Part shown: positions 9,487 through 19,811 of the stretch, piece by piece
Layout: each line of letters begins with the position of its first letter
Numbering within the stretch: the stretch's first letter is position 1
Assembly (NCBI GenBank): GCA_903945375.1
Contig: CAJAVP010000057.1
Location: 1 to 53,536 of the forward strand
Origin: an uncultured Methylococcaceae bacterium
Lineage (GTDB): Bacteria > Pseudomonadota > Gammaproteobacteria > Methylococcales > Methylomonadaceae
DNA length: 53,536 bases
Direction: 5' to 3'
The notes under the pieces: model-generated
The model's database searches: none
The model's input: only the letters and a program-made list of their open reading frames with translations
What the model was told of the DNA's origin: nothing
Program-made: the position numbers and the translations under genes

Positions 9487-12400
9487 TTACTGACACAATC
9501 TGAAATCGCTGTTATTGCGTCTTTTAATTTGCTCAGCAAGCACCTTAGCCATGTCATGAAAATTATCACTGTCCCCGTAAAACCAGTCTGCATTGGAGAC
9601 AACTTGCCCGGCTTGATTAGGGTTAAGCTGCCAGTGCTCTGCGAGTTGTCTCACTTGTACTGCCATATTTTCAAGCTCAAAATTTTCAAAATAATGTAAG
9701 TTTTCATGACTTATCGCCGGCTTTGCCTGACCGAAGTGGTTACTTAAAACCAGCACGCCAGCGGCTGCCATTTCCGTTGCCGCTATACAAGGTCGATGCG
9801 ATATCATCAATGCCAAACCTAACGCCGCCTTAGATGCTAATAGCGCGTATTGTTGTTCTGAATATTGCCCCACATACTCAATACTGGCATTAAATTTGAA
9901 CACATTTTGATTGGCGCCACCCAACACGATAAATCGCCAGTCCGACCAAAAATCAGGCTCAGCATCAACCATGTATTGCACTAATGCATCAAGTAAAGCC
10001 CCGCCTCGTCTAGCATCGTTGGTATTGACATGAATAAGCACTATTTTTTCTTTGGGCGTTAGCGGCTTGAGCGCCTTTTTAAAACGTGGATTAATAGTAG
10101 GATAAGTCACTAATCCCTCGCTAAAAAAACCATTCGCTTTAAAATAATCCGCCACAGCAGGGCCATTAAATACCGGAATTGTTTGCTCGGGAGAACGAAA
10201 GGTCTGTTCCGCTAAGGCAAATTGGCTAGAGCCTGAGACACCGCCAAATTCGGTATCTTGAATTAGATACACAAAAGCCCGTTGCTGCGGACTAAATAAT
10301 TGATCTTGTTGTTTGAGTAAATCCAGCGTGTGCCATGCTGTTTGCCAAGCTGTTGCAACAAAAATATCGTGAGCACGAACAAAAAATGGAAAACGAAAGC
10401 GTTGTGCCGCATCAGCAATAGTATCCATGCCGCTAACATCAGCATCATGTAAAGCAGCGAGTAAATAATTGTGCGGTAAGGGAAATTGATGATCAGGGGT
10501 CACGTCCGTGGTAATAATCCGCGCGTCGTAAGCACTGCCTAAGCATTCACGCAACGCATTGAATAAAGTCAGTGTGGTATCAATGTCCGAGGTATTGCCA
10601 TAGTTAGCTTTTAATGCAGGTACCAATAAATTAATTCTCGGCTTTGTTATCAAACTTGGACGCGCTAAAAATCGGGTACATTGGCTAAAATGGCGGCGCA
10701 GCCCACCTAGCTCTCGATGAGTCGGAAAGAATCGGTTGGCAAGCTGATGAGCCGTTCTAGGTTCGTTTTGTAAATCAGCAACCGCTTGCTCGGCGGCACT
10801 GCCACTGACGTTACGACCGACCACCCAAGCATAACCCGCCGCTTCCACAAAATAATAAAAACTCCGTTCAATCGCATGAGCTAAGGTATTATCGGTTTGC
10901 CCTTGCTCTGCTTCAAAATGATAAGGACGCAGGTTTAGGGCTAATAAAGGTTTTAGAGCTTCACTCTTAAACCAAAACATAGAACCCGAAGGAAAATCTA
11001 ACAAATGCTCCTTACTCAGCTCTTCACCACGCAATTCCAGTAATTTTTTGACCGTAGAAAAATTGCCCGTCCACTGAATTAACGAGCGAATCGGCTCGTA
11101 ATGATCCGGCGCATAAGCCCCAACACGCTCGTCAGACAACACACTGAGGATGTTCCTTACCAGCATTTCACTGCCTAAATTACCGGAAATCAAGTGTTGT
11201 CGCCATGCATCAGCAAAATGACTATCAAAATGACTGGATTGTTTAGAATGAATATGGACGCCATACTCAACCTCCTGAATACGATCGCGAAAACCACAAA
11301 TCATGGTCGCGATATCACGTCCGCGATTTGGCAAGATACGAATTTCTACCGGATGTTTGGAATATTTTTTACAAGCCTTATCGATAAACTGACGCTTTAC
11401 CAGAGAATCGGTGCTAATGTAAATCGTACAGTCGCCGGGTATGTGATTACTGGCGCGCAACATTTCCTCACATAGTTCTGGATAAAAAACATGTGCAAAT
11501 ACACCTATCCGACGCGGTTCATTGGATTTTGTCGCCAAAAGGGGTAATAAGCGATCATCCGGAATGGATAAGGCGATACGATTGCTTGGAAGTTTTTTGT
11601 GGGGTGCGTGATCTTTATCATCGGGGGCACGACAACTAAAGCCATTGTGCCATCCATGGACTAAATAGTGCTGCAAAGGAATACAGCCATGCGCTTTAGG
11701 ATTTTGTTCCAGATAATACTTAGCATCAAATAAGGGATGAACGGCTTGATGATTTTTCCAACCGCTCTCCAGATAATGTATTAAAGCATCAGTCTGGCTT
11801 GTTTTAGCCTCTTGGCACTGTTGATAGTAATACGTTTTTGAAAATAAGGGATTAGGATCAATATGCGCTTGCCAACCGCGTGCCAAATAATCAACAAGCG
11901 CATTCTGTGGTAAGGCTTCTCCCATTTGTTCGCGATAAAACGCCACATCAAATAATGGATGTGAACTAATGGCGTGCTTGGATAACAGAAAATCTTGTAA
12001 CGGCGATTGGTTTGCGTCGTGGACATTAAAGCCGGTTTGCATCGCGTAATAAATGGGATCAAACAAACGATGAGGTTGATAATTTTCGCGCCAGCCAACA
12101 TGGATATAATGGGATAACGGATCCGGTTCTATTCGACATTTATCGGCGTAGGTTTTCAGATAATAAGCACTATCAAACAAAGGATTGGGATTACAACCCA
12201 TACGCCAACCTTCATTCAGATAATGATAAAAAGGATCAACTTGAGCTGCGTTATCTGCCAAATACTGTTGCTCATACCAATGCGTCCAAAATAGCGGATG
12301 GGGCTGATAAGCTAATCGCCACCCCTGATTAAGATAATGAAACAGAGGCTGAGCATTTGGCTGTTGATCTTTCAGATACGTTTGATAATACCACGGTGCA

Positions 12401-13572
12401 TCAAACAACGGATGCGGCGAAAGCAAAGCCGCACTTCCTTCGGCTATAAAGTGCTGTAAAGGCTCAGCGACCTGTGGATTATTGACACGATACCACGCTA
12501 CATTGAAATATGATGATGGGGAGCGATTTAACTTCCAGCCAATATTCAAATAATGACTCAGCAATGACTCTGAATGACCACAACCGTCATGATTTGGCTG
12601 GGTTTGTTGATAAAACTCAGGGTCAAATAAAAGTGCCATTTTTTGTCCCTGTTGAGTCGTTTGAAGTGATGACAGATAAACCGGCACGTCACCTGACTCG
12701 GGTACAAAAGAATACGTTTGATCATTGAATCTAAGTTCTACGCTTTGCTGGCGATGTCCGGCAGGGAGTTTAGCTAAGACATACTGTTGCCAGTTTAGAT
12801 TTTGCGCGTAACGGCACAACTCGCGTGCACCTTGTGAAAACGGAGTCCAAGCGTGACTTGACTGACCCTCATCTTCAACTCCAAAAAATAAATGCGCGAT
12901 AAACAAAAAGCTGTCCGCTATCGAACTGCCGGAGTGAGCGCCTAATCTCACTGTCAATCTCGCATGGGTTGCGTTAGCAGGTGCTTGACAAGACCATTCT
13001 TGATAGTGGTAATGACTAATGACATCTCCCCCCATAAGCGTTTCAGAATGAGGGATAGTGAACGTTTCGCTGTTGAGCTTCTGTTCTCCAGCATCAAAAA
13101 AATCAACAACGACCCTGCCGTCAGCGCGATGTGTACCAAAAAATCCCGCGACTCGGTACGTTAATGGGCAATTTAGAACAATTGGGATTGCATCCTTATA
13201 ACGTAAACTTGGGCGCGGTGCTTCAGCTGGCGCGTAAAGATAAGCCGTATGACCACCGCTGAGCTGCCATTTTTCAGAAAAATCCACGCCAACACTAGCG
13301 GGTATTGCCACATCCGCTTGCCAAGCTACGCACTCACTACCACTTATGTCGCTAAAATCCGCATTACACAATAGATTTTGCCCGTGTAAAGCCTGTGCAA
13401 AAAACCTTTCTCGATCATCCAAGCACAGGAATTTAAGCGGCTCACCGGCATGTTCCCCTTCCACCTCTGTTGTAGAGGGATTACGGGTCGATAAACAATA
13501 AATATAAGCGGCGTTTAAGCCAACTATTTGCTCGGAGGTTGAATGTTTTTCAGGATTCATGAAATTTGCCAT
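9487..13572 (-). CDS. Large multidomain glycosyltransferase, rhamnan-synthesis F type
   Basis: A 1361-residue protein for surface polysaccharide assembly. Residues 1-300 are a beta-rich region of unrecognised type that could bind carbohydrate. Residues about 310-645 hold eight or so repeats of roughly 45 residues built on P-x-PLFD-x-x-YY ... HYL-x-x-GW, a repeat known from other bacterial glycosyltransferases. Residues about 680-925 match rhamnan synthesis protein F (RgpF family: IGVFAHVFYP, then LPNRGRDIA and HSKQSSH). Residues about 977-1357 look like a WsaF-type GT4 rhamnosyltransferase domain, opening with RINLLVPAL and ending in a Rossmann-like donor half. There is no signal peptide, so it is probably cytoplasmic. 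No other polysaccharide genes are adjacent; the neighbours are c-di-GMP and HDOD signalling genes. The sugar specificity is inferred from family names only. Confidence 0.85.
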   Translation of the reverse strand: MANFMNPEKHSTSEQIVGLNAAYIYCLSTRNPSTTEVEGEHAGEPLKFLCLDDRERFFAQALHGQNLLCNADFSDISGSECVAWQADVAIPASVGVDFSEKWQLSGGHTAYLYAPAEAPRPSLRYKDAIPIVLNCPLTYRVAGFFGTHRADGRVVVDFFDAGEQKLNSETFTIPHSETLMGGDVISHYHYQEWSCQAPANATHARLTVRLGAHSGSSIADSFLFIAHLFFGVEDEGQSSHAWTPFSQGARELCRYAQNLNWQQYVLAKLPAGHRQQSVELRFNDQTYSFVPESGDVPVYLSSLQTTQQGQKMALLFDPEFYQQTQPNHDGCGHSESLLSHYLNIGWKLNRSPSSYFNVAWYRVNNPQVAEPLQHFIAEGSAALLSPHPLFDAPWYYQTYLKDQQPNAQPLFHYLNQGWRLAYQPHPLFWTHWYEQQYLADNAAQVDPFYHYLNEGWRMGCNPNPLFDSAYYLKTYADKCRIEPDPLSHYIHVGWRENYQPHRLFDPIYYAMQTGFNVHDANQSPLQDFLLSKHAISSHPLFDVAFYREQMGEALPQNALVDYLARGWQAHIDPNPLFSKTYYYQQCQEAKTSQTDALIHYLESGWKNHQAVHPLFDAKYYLEQNPKAHGCIPLQHYLVHGWHNGFSCRAPDDKDHAPHKKLPSNRIALSIPDDRLLPLLATKSNEPRRIGVFAHVFYPELCEEMLRASNHIPGDCTIYISTDSLVKRQFIDKACKKYSKHPVEIRILPNRGRDIATMICGFRDRIQEVEYGVHIHSKQSSHFDSHFADAWRQHLISGNLGSEMLVRNILSVLSDERVGAYAPDHYEPIRSLIQWTGNFSTVKKLLELRGEELSKEHLLDFPSGSMFWFKSEALKPLLALNLRPYHFEAEQGQTDNTLAHAIERSFYYFVEAAGYAWVVGRNVSGSAAEQAVADLQNEPRTAHQLANRFFPTHRELGGLRRHFSQCTRFLARPSLITKPRINLLVPALKANYGNTSDIDTTLTLFNALRECLGSAYDARIITTDVTPDHQFPLPHNYLLAALHDADVSGMDTIADAAQRFRFPFFVRAHDIFVATAWQTAWHTLDLLKQQDQLFSPQQRAFVYLIQDTEFGGVSGSSQFALAEQTFRSPEQTIPVFNGPAVADYFKANGFFSEGLVTYPTINPRFKKALKPLTPKEKIVLIHVNTNDARRGGALLDALVQYMVDAEPDFWSDWRFIVLGGANQNVFKFNASIEYVGQYSEQQYALLASKAALGLALMISHRPCIAATEMAAAGVLVLSNHFGQAKPAISHENLHYFENFELENMAVQVRQLAEHWQLNPNQAGQVVSNADWFYGDSDNFHDMAKVLAEQIKRRNNSDFRLCQ

Positions 13573-13721
13573 TTTGAGTTTCCCATACGCGACTTGAAAC
13601 TAAAAAAATTCGTAATTCGCAATCATAGCAGAACAAAACCATTGACTCCGGCTTCGCTTAGCCGGTGGTATCGTAAATATCTAAATTAGGGATTAAGCTA
13701 ATTGAGCAATCATCCAAACGC

Positions 13722-15014
13722 TTAGATAGAAAATGCTTTAAGTGCATCATTAATCTGCTGTTTGGCATTATGCAGTAAATTTAATGAAAGTTCAGGGGAT
13801 AAGGAATAATCCTTCAATTTACTCGCTGCGGGGATCGAGGAGATAATTGGCAAATTGGTTTTGTCCGAATTGCCGATTTCACTGTGTAGGCGTGAAAGTA
13901 CCACAATATCTGTTAGATTCAATTCCTTACTGGTGTTTTGATACCAATCGCCAGAGTAAACTGGGATCTTTATAAACTCATCCGGAAACCCCCAATCGGT
14001 CAGAATTTTGCAGCCGATAGGGCCTTTCACGCAGGCCATAATTTCGACCAAATCTGTTTCGGTGTAATAATCTTTAGGCAGTTTGTCTGCAAAATATAGA
14101 AAAGGCACAGAACCTAAATCACAAATAAGACCGGCCAATAAGGCTTCTTCTGGATTGGCTTGTTTTGTTATTTTAGCCAACACAAAGCTGATGGTAGAAA
14201 TATAAACACTTTGCTTCCACACTTTATCTAAATGTTTTCTAATTTGCGGCGAATGACTTTTAAAAATTTGGTGAATACTCAAGCTAATAACCAAATTTCG
14301 TGTCGCGTTCAAGCCAATACGACCAATCGCATCTTGGCAAGATTTGACCGGTGTCGGACAAACATAGAGTGGACAATTGGCAACCTCAACGAGTTTGGCA
14401 GACATAACCGGATCTAACTGAATGATTTTAGCGGCATCATTGATACCTACATCTTGTTGAATTGCATTACGTAATTTAATAGCAACATCGGGCAACGTGG
14501 GAATCTCAAGTTTTTCCGTCACGTAATAGTCGGCAAAAGATTGCAATAGCGGGTTATCGACTAATTCATCGGGGATAACTAATTGAGCAAAATGTGTTGG
14601 CAAGACACTTCTGCCCGCCATAATTTTTTCAGAAACACGCAAGATACTCACATCGGTTTCAGCAGTAGCCGTTGTCGTATGTTTAGCACCGCTGGAGAGA
14701 GGAAATCTTGATTTAGCGGTTCCGTCTACAATTTCATAATAATTACCAACGTCATCAGAAAGTGAAATAACGCCATTAAGAAGATACAAAGCGGATTGAG
14801 TCGATTCACCTAGGCTAAACAGAACTGAGCCTTTAGGATACATCTCTGATTTTAAATCGGTGGAAAAGGCTTCTAACTTTTCTTGACTGAAATTTCTAAT
14901 GGGAATAAGTTCTCGCAACTTTTCTACGGTAATTGGTTCAGACTTTACAGTAGGCGAGTTACTGACAGTATCCACAGTTTTTTTGGATTTTAGTAAACTT
15001 GATAAAAGAGACAT
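13722..15014 (-). CDS. Cyclic-nucleotide-binding-like plus HDOD domain signalling protein
   Basis: A 430-residue cytoplasmic protein. Residues about 35-135 resemble a cNMP-binding beta-roll: the stretch KGSVLFSLGE is followed by LYLLNGVISL, as in the CRP fold. Residues about 165-360 are an HDOD domain, starting at LEIPTLPDVAIKL and containing KIIQLDPVMSAKLVEVAN. HDOD is related to HD hydrolases but lacks the catalytic metal set, and usually acts in signalling by protein contact. A site GGAT lies seven or so bases before the ATG. It stands alone between the sulfurtransferase and the glycosyltransferase, with 77 and 149 bp on its two sides. The ligand and partner are unknown. Confidence 0.88.
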   Translation of the reverse strand: MSLLSSLLKSKKTVDTVSNSPTVKSEPITVEKLRELIPIRNFSQEKLEAFSTDLKSEMYPKGSVLFSLGESTQSALYLLNGVISLSDDVGNYYEIVDGTAKSRFPLSSGAKHTTTATAETDVSILRVSEKIMAGRSVLPTHFAQLVIPDELVDNPLLQSFADYYVTEKLEIPTLPDVAIKLRNAIQQDVGINDAAKIIQLDPVMSAKLVEVANCPLYVCPTPVKSCQDAIGRIGLNATRNLVISLSIHQIFKSHSPQIRKHLDKVWKQSVYISTISFVLAKITKQANPEEALLAGLICDLGSVPFLYFADKLPKDYYTETDLVEIMACVKGPIGCKILTDWGFPDEFIKIPVYSGDWYQNTSKELNLTDIVVLSRLHSEIGNSDKTNLPIISSIPAASKLKDYSLSPELSLNLLHNAKQQINDALKAFSI

Positions 15015-15091
15015 GGTTCATCCTAAACGATTAGGGATTAAATGACTGGTACAAACAGCTGCATAACACAAGGCTGATCCAGGCTTCAGAA

Positions 15092-15955
15092 TTATCCGTT
15101 AATTATAGTGCCTAAAGCTGTTATGGGACGATTTTTATTACTAATCCAGTCACTCCAAGATCCTGCGTATAATTTAGAATCTGATAAACCCGCATATTCC
15201 ATGGCTAACACATTATGGCAGGCCGTCACCCCCGAACCGCAATAATGCACGACTTGCTCAGCAGAATGATTGCTGATTAATTGCTTAAATTGCTGTTTAA
15301 GCTGTGCAGCGGGCAACAATAAGCCATTAGGCGCTAAATTATTTTGTATAGGTCGATTTAACGCAGAAGGAATATGTCCAGCAACCGGATCGATGGGTTC
15401 TTGAATGCCCTGATAACGTTCAGGTGTTCGCGCATCAAGCAGACAAATCGTCTTGCGTGAAAGACCGGCTTGAACATCAGTAGCCGTTAGCCAGTGCGCC
15501 TGATTAAGGTAAGCTCGAAAATCAGCGGCTTTAATACGTGGCAAACGTGTTGTCATGGGCAGCCCTAAACGCCGCCAATGTGTTAAGCCTCCGTCTAAAA
15601 CCGCCACATGATCGTGTCCCAAACAACGCAATAGCCACCATAAACGTCCCGCAAACGCCCCATTCATATCGTCATAAACGACCACTTGACTGCGCGAATG
15701 AATTCCCCAAGCACCTAATTTTTCAGACAACGCTTTAAAATTAGGCAAGGGATGACGACCCGTTAAACTGCCCAACATTGACGATAAATCGTTATTTAAA
15801 TGGGCATATCGCGCCTGCGGAAGATGCCCTTGCCGATAAGCAAGCTCACCACTTTGAAGATTAGAGAGTGAAAAACGGCAATCCATAATGACCCAATCCG
15901 GATTAGCTAGGTTTTGATGTAGTGTTTCAGCAGTGATTATCGTGGTATAGCGCAT
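15092..15955 (-). CDS. sseA: 3-mercaptopyruvate/thiosulfate sulfurtransferase
   Basis: A 287-residue two-domain rhodanese. The N-terminal inactive domain begins at VIMDCRFSL. The catalytic domain carries the loop CGSGVT near residue 238. This loop is the mercaptopyruvate-type version (CG-[S/T]-G-x-[T/S]), unlike the CRKGV loop of thiosulfate rhodaneses. It moves the sulfane sulfur of 3-mercaptopyruvate to thiol or cyanide acceptors in the cytoplasm. Its ATG is only three bases past the stop of the upstream quinone oxidoreductase gene, so the pair is almost surely one operon. Length fits E. coli SseA (281). Confidence 0.9.
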   Translation of the reverse strand: MRYTTIITAETLHQNLANPDWVIMDCRFSLSNLQSGELAYRQGHLPQARYAHLNNDLSSMLGSLTGRHPLPNFKALSEKLGAWGIHSRSQVVVYDDMNGAFAGRLWWLLRCLGHDHVAVLDGGLTHWRRLGLPMTTRLPRIKAADFRAYLNQAHWLTATDVQAGLSRKTICLLDARTPERYQGIQEPIDPVAGHIPSALNRPIQNNLAPNGLLLPAAQLKQQFKQLISNHSAEQVVHYCGSGVTACHNVLAMEYAGLSDSKLYAGSWSDWISNKNRPITALGTIING

Positions 15956-15958
15956 GGT

Positions 15959-16924
15959 TTAAATCTCTAAAATGATTTTACCGATATGACGACCGCTTTC
16001 CATTAAATCATGGGCAAGTGCCGCCTCGTTAAGTTTGAATGTTGAATGGATAATAGGCTTAATTTGCCCAGTTGCCACTAATGGCCAGACATGCTGATAA
16101 AGTTTAGCTGCAATCTGGGCTTTAAACGCGTCATCCCGAGCTCTTAAGGTTGAGCCCGTCAGCGTGATACGTTTCAGTAATAAGGGTAATAAATTGATGT
16201 CCGCTTTAACGCCGCGTTGTAAAGCAATGTGTATTAACCGCGCATCAAAAGCCATACATTTTATGTTGCGGGGTAGATAATCCCCACCGATCATATCCAA
16301 AATAACATCAACCCCTTGCGCGTTAGTGAGTTGTTGAATCACCGCCACAAAATCCTGTACACGGTAATTGATCGCCGCATCCGCGCCCAATGCCAGACAA
16401 AACTGACATTTTTCGTCAGAACCTGCGGTGACAAAAACCTTAGCCCCAAAGGCTTTAGCTAATTGAATCGCGGTCGTCCCAATACCGCTACTGCCGCCAT
16501 GAATCAAAACCGTTTCATCGGGCAACAAACCGGCACGATCGAAAAGAGTGCTCCACACCGTAAAAAAAGTTTCCGGCAAACCCGCCGCCTCAATAAACGA
16601 GCAATAGGTCGGAATGGGCAAACATAACGTGGCACTCGCTAAACAATAGTCAGCATAACCGCCGCCAGTGACCAAAGCACACACCGAATCACCTAGGCTT
16701 AAATGGCTGACCGCCGAGCCCAAAGCGCAAATAACACCGGCCACTTCCAAACCCGGAATATCCGATGCCAAAGGTGGAGGCGGATAAAGTCCCAAACGTT
16801 GCATTACATCAGGACGATTGACTCCCGCCGCAACGACCTTGATCAAAACCTGATTAGCTGCTGGTTGCAGCATCGCACGTTCAGCCAGTTTTAAAGCCTG
16901 ATTATTAATTTCAATAACACGCAT
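15959..16924 (-). CDS. NAD(P)H quinone oxidoreductase, PIG3/zinc-free MDR family
   Basis: A 321-residue medium-chain dehydrogenase/reductase without the catalytic or structural zinc cysteines. The N-terminal GroES-like part has the signature AGVNRPDVMQRLG followed by a proline-rich YPPPP and GLEVAGVI. The nucleotide-binding motif HGGSSGIGTTAIQLA is at about 140-155, a form typical of the PIG3/TP53I3 class that prefers NADPH. It probably reduces small quinones in the cytoplasm. It is the first gene of a two-gene unit with sseA, divergent from argC across about 100 bp. Confidence 0.9.
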   Translation of the reverse strand: MRVIEINNQALKLAERAMLQPAANQVLIKVVAAGVNRPDVMQRLGLYPPPPLASDIPGLEVAGVICALGSAVSHLSLGDSVCALVTGGGYADYCLASATLCLPIPTYCSFIEAAGLPETFFTVWSTLFDRAGLLPDETVLIHGGSSGIGTTAIQLAKAFGAKVFVTAGSDEKCQFCLALGADAAINYRVQDFVAVIQQLTNAQGVDVILDMIGGDYLPRNIKCMAFDARLIHIALQRGVKADINLLPLLLKRITLTGSTLRARDDAFKAQIAAKLYQHVWPLVATGQIKPIIHSTFKLNEAALAHDLMESGRHIGKIILEI

Positions 16925-17022
16925 AGCGTCGATTGGGGTCAGTAGTATTCAGGAAAATAGGAGATGGGTTATTATATGCGCTGAGTATTTTGATAAACAA
17001 TGTATCAATTAGGATAAAAGTC

Positions 17023-18054
17023 ATGGTTCGTGTAGGAATTGTAGGTGGAACAGGTTATACCGGAGTCGAGTTATTACGGATTTTGGCAAGACATCCAAAG
17101 GTAGATATTGCAATCGTCACCTCGCGCACTGATGCCGGTAAACGGGTCGATGCCATTTATCCCAGTTTACGCAACGTAATTGATCTGGAATTTTGCCTAC
17201 CAGACGGCGACACCTTAGCACAATGTGACGCGGTATTTTTTGCCACACCTAATGGCACCGCCATGCTAATGGCAGAAGAGCTGTTAGCACGGGGCGTTAA
17301 AGTCATTGACCTTTCGGCTGATTTTAGATTGCAGGATGCTCAACAATGGAGTCACTGGTACAGCCTAGAACACGCCTGCCCCGAGTTGATTAAACACGCG
17401 GTTTATGGATTACCAGAAGTTAATCGCCAGGCTATTAAACAAGCGCAATTAATCGCCTGCCCGGGCTGCTATCCAACCGCCGTACAACTGGGTTTTTTAC
17501 CTTTAATTGAAAATGGCTTAATTAATCTCAACAGTTTGATTGCCGATGTTAAATCCGGAGTCAGTGGTGCCGGTCGCAAAGCCGAACTCGCCAGCTTAAT
17601 GAGCGAGACCGGCGAAAGCCTTAAAGCCTATGCCGTAGGCGGACACCGGCATTTACCCGAAATTTGCCAAGGTTTACAACACATCGCAGGACAAACAGTC
17701 GGGCTCACGTTTGTACCGCATCTAACACCCATGATTCGCGGTATTCATGCGACGCTATACGGGCAATTACTGGCGGATAGCCACGACATCCAAGCCCTAT
17801 ATGAGCGACATTATCAACATGAAACCTTTGTTGATGTGTTACCCCAAGGCTCACATCCTGATACGCGCAATGTTCGAGGCAGTAATCAATGCCAGATAGC
17901 CATTCATCAACCCCAAGGCGGACAAACCATCGTTGTCTTATCCGTCATCGACAATCTAGTCAAAGGAGCGGCTGGTCAAGCGGTACAGTGCATGAATTTA
18001 TTATTTAATTTCAACGAATCAGAAGCCTTGCAAACTTTAGCACTCTATCCTTAA
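17023..18054 (+). CDS. argC: N-acetyl-gamma-glutamyl-phosphate reductase
   Basis: The third enzyme of arginine synthesis: it reduces N-acetyl-glutamyl-5-phosphate to the semialdehyde with NADPH. The open frame extends upstream to 16933. I place the start at the ATG at 17023 because ArgC proteins begin directly with the Rossmann strand, here [11 protein letters not shown], and a ribosome site AGGA lies at about 17011-17014. This gives 343 residues, matching pseudomonad ArgC. The active-site cysteine is in ACPGCYPT near residue 148, and the conserved GHRH-like segment (GGHRHLPEI) is present. The gene stands alone; other arg genes are not in the window. Confidence 0.95.
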   Translation: MVRVGIVGGTGYTGVELLRILARHPKVDIAIVTSRTDAGKRVDAIYPSLRNVIDLEFCLPDGDTLAQCDAVFFATPNGTAMLMAEELLARGVKVIDLSADFRLQDAQQWSHWYSLEHACPELIKHAVYGLPEVNRQAIKQAQLIACPGCYPTAVQLGFLPLIENGLINLNSLIADVKSGVSGAGRKAELASLMSETGESLKAYAVGGHRHLPEICQGLQHIAGQTVGLTFVPHLTPMIRGIHATLYGQLLADSHDIQALYERHYQHETFVDVLPQGSHPDTRNVRGSNQCQIAIHQPQGGQTIVVLSVIDNLVKGAAGQAVQCMNLLFNFNESEALQTLALYP

Positions 18055-18246
18055 CTCACAGTGTTCTCTTTGCTTCGAGTCGCCGGCTAAGTGATTGGTT
18101 TTTAGGCTCTTAGAGGGCTTTTATGCGTGTTTAAGCAGTCAAAGCGAGTAGCGAAAAAATCATGAGCTTAGGCGTAAAGAGGTCTAAAAAATTGACTGGT
18201 CAATGTACAATCACTATTTTTACAACCCGATTGAGTTACCACCGCC

Positions 18247-18873
18247 ATGACTGATCAAGAATTAAAAGACTTCGTTGCCAGCCTAGCTATCAATCATCAA
18301 ACAATGGCTGAGGAGTTAGCGCTGACACATAAAGAAATTGATAGAGTTTTCAAAGAGACGGACAAAGCTATTAAAGAAACCTCTAAAGCTATCAAAGAAA
18401 CCGATAAGGCCATCAAAGAACTGAGCAAGCAAATTGGCGGAATGGCCCATAAATTTGGCAGTTTTACCGAAGGCTTAGCGTTGCCCTCAATGACCAAAAT
18501 TTTGTCTGAAAAATTTGGCATGACCACCATTAACCCCAGTGTGCGCGTTAGAGATAAAAACGGTAATGAGCAAGAAATCGATGTCTTAGCGTACACCAAT
18601 GCTCAAATCAACACCGCCATTATCGTAGAAGTCAAAAGTCATCTGCGCGAAGAAGGCATTGAACAATTGCTAAAACAATGCCGTAGTTTCCGCGTGTTAT
18701 TCCCAGAACTGGCGGACAAAAAGCTGTATGGCATTCTCGCCGCCGTCGATGCTAATCAACACCTGCAACAAAAAGTGTTAGCGCATGGTCTGTATTTTGC
18801 CAAAATCCATGATGAACAGTTTTCCTTGTGTGTACCCGAAGATTTTAAGCCATTTTGTTTTACTTCAAATTGA
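18247..18873 (+). CDS. Coiled-coil protein with PD-(D/E)XK nuclease-like domain
   Basis: A 208-residue protein. Residues about 30-62 form a charged coiled coil with a seven-residue repeat KAIKETD in several variants. The C-terminal part has the pattern EIDVLAY...IIVEVKS, where the acid and the E-x-K pair match the core of PD-(D/E)XK nuclease folds. The following helix EQLLKQCRSF fits too. Proteins of this build (DUF3782-like) are frequent, often in several copies, in cyanobacteria and Thiotrichales-like gammaproteobacteria, and have no established role. I infer the fold; activity is not shown. No strong Shine-Dalgarno site is visible. It is flanked by argC and by cysE on the opposite strand. 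Confidence 0.75.
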   Translation: MTDQELKDFVASLAINHQTMAEELALTHKEIDRVFKETDKAIKETSKAIKETDKAIKELSKQIGGMAHKFGSFTEGLALPSMTKILSEKFGMTTINPSVRVRDKNGNEQEIDVLAYTNAQINTAIIVEVKSHLREEGIEQLLKQCRSFRVLFPELADKKLYGILAAVDANQHLQQKVLAHGLYFAKIHDEQFSLCVPEDFKPFCFTSN

Positions 18874-19000
18874 TGAGCGGACACCAACACGCAGGTACAA
18901 ACACCCCATGTCATAGCAGTGACTTTATATCTTTTTGAGATATGGAAAAGAAAAGCCGGTCATGCTGAGTATAATTATTGAAAAATAAGCCTATCTGTGA

Positions 19001-19810
19001 CTAATTAGAAATGACAGTTGGTAGCTCCTCTTGCTCCTCATTAACCGTTTTTGATTTCTGATAACTATCAGCAATTTCACAACCATCAAGACTATCAATT
19101 GGTGTTTCCTTGCACACAATACCCGCATTGTTGACGGCGGCTTGGATGCTGGCGATTTGTTTATCTAATGCGTTGATATGATCTAACATTCGGTTGATAG
19201 CATAAGCAATCGGGTCTGGCATATCCATCGTTAATCCATAGGGGTCAAAATCCAGCTTACTGACGACCTCATCGAGTACCAGTGTTGGTTTTTTTTCCTT
19301 GGGATCGACAATATGTCCGGGAATCCCCACAACAGTCGCACCTGCTGGCACAGGTTTTAAAACGACCGAATTAGAGCCAACTCGTGCACCCTCACCAATA
19401 TCAATAGGCCCTAATACCTTGGCGCCAGCACCAATGACGACACCATTGCCTAGCGTGGGATGACGCTTGCCTTTTTTCCACGTTGTGCCTCCTAAAGTAA
19501 CGCCGTGATATAAGGTGCAATCGTCACCGATAACCGCCGTTTCGCCAATGACCACCCCCATGCCATGATCAATAAAAAAGCGTCTGCCAATTTCAGCTCC
19601 GGGATGGATTTCAATACCCGTCCACCATCGGCTGAGATAAGCAATAAAACGCGCCAACCAACGCCAATTAGCCTTCCAGCAATAATGACTCAAGCGATGC
19701 ACGATAACCGCATGAACGCCAGGATAAGTCGTCAGCACTTCAAATACCGACTGAGCGGCTGGATCACGCTCAAACACACAAGCAATATCTTCCTTCAATC
19801 GACTTAACAT
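19001..19810 (-). CDS. cysE: Serine O-acetyltransferase
   Basis: A cytoplasmic enzyme making O-acetylserine from serine and acetyl-CoA, the first step of cysteine synthesis. At 269 residues it has the N-terminal helical part of the EpsC-like class ([19 protein letters not shown]), then the left-handed beta-helix of hexapeptide repeats at about 65-170. The catalytic region [12 protein letters not shown] and the acetyl-CoA site [14 protein letters not shown] are intact. The C-terminal 90 residues are less conserved, acidic and may be disordered. The ATG is one base past the trmJ stop, so both are cotranscribed. The trmJ-cysE order is common in gammaproteobacteria. Confidence 0.94.
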   Translation of the reverse strand: MLSRLKEDIACVFERDPAAQSVFEVLTTYPGVHAVIVHRLSHYCWKANWRWLARFIAYLSRWWTGIEIHPGAEIGRRFFIDHGMGVVIGETAVIGDDCTLYHGVTLGGTTWKKGKRHPTLGNGVVIGAGAKVLGPIDIGEGARVGSNSVVLKPVPAGATVVGIPGHIVDPKEKKPTLVLDEVVSKLDFDPYGLTMDMPDPIAYAINRMLDHINALDKQIASIQAAVNNAGIVCKETPIDSLDGCEIADSYQKSKTVNEEQEELPTVISN

Positions 19811-19811
19811 G

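Noticed and set aside
16990-17008. TTGATA...TATCAA inverted repeat before argC as an FNR box
   Set aside because: The TTGAT and ATCAA halves are nine bases apart rather than four, so FNR binding is not supported. It could still be an unrelated operator.
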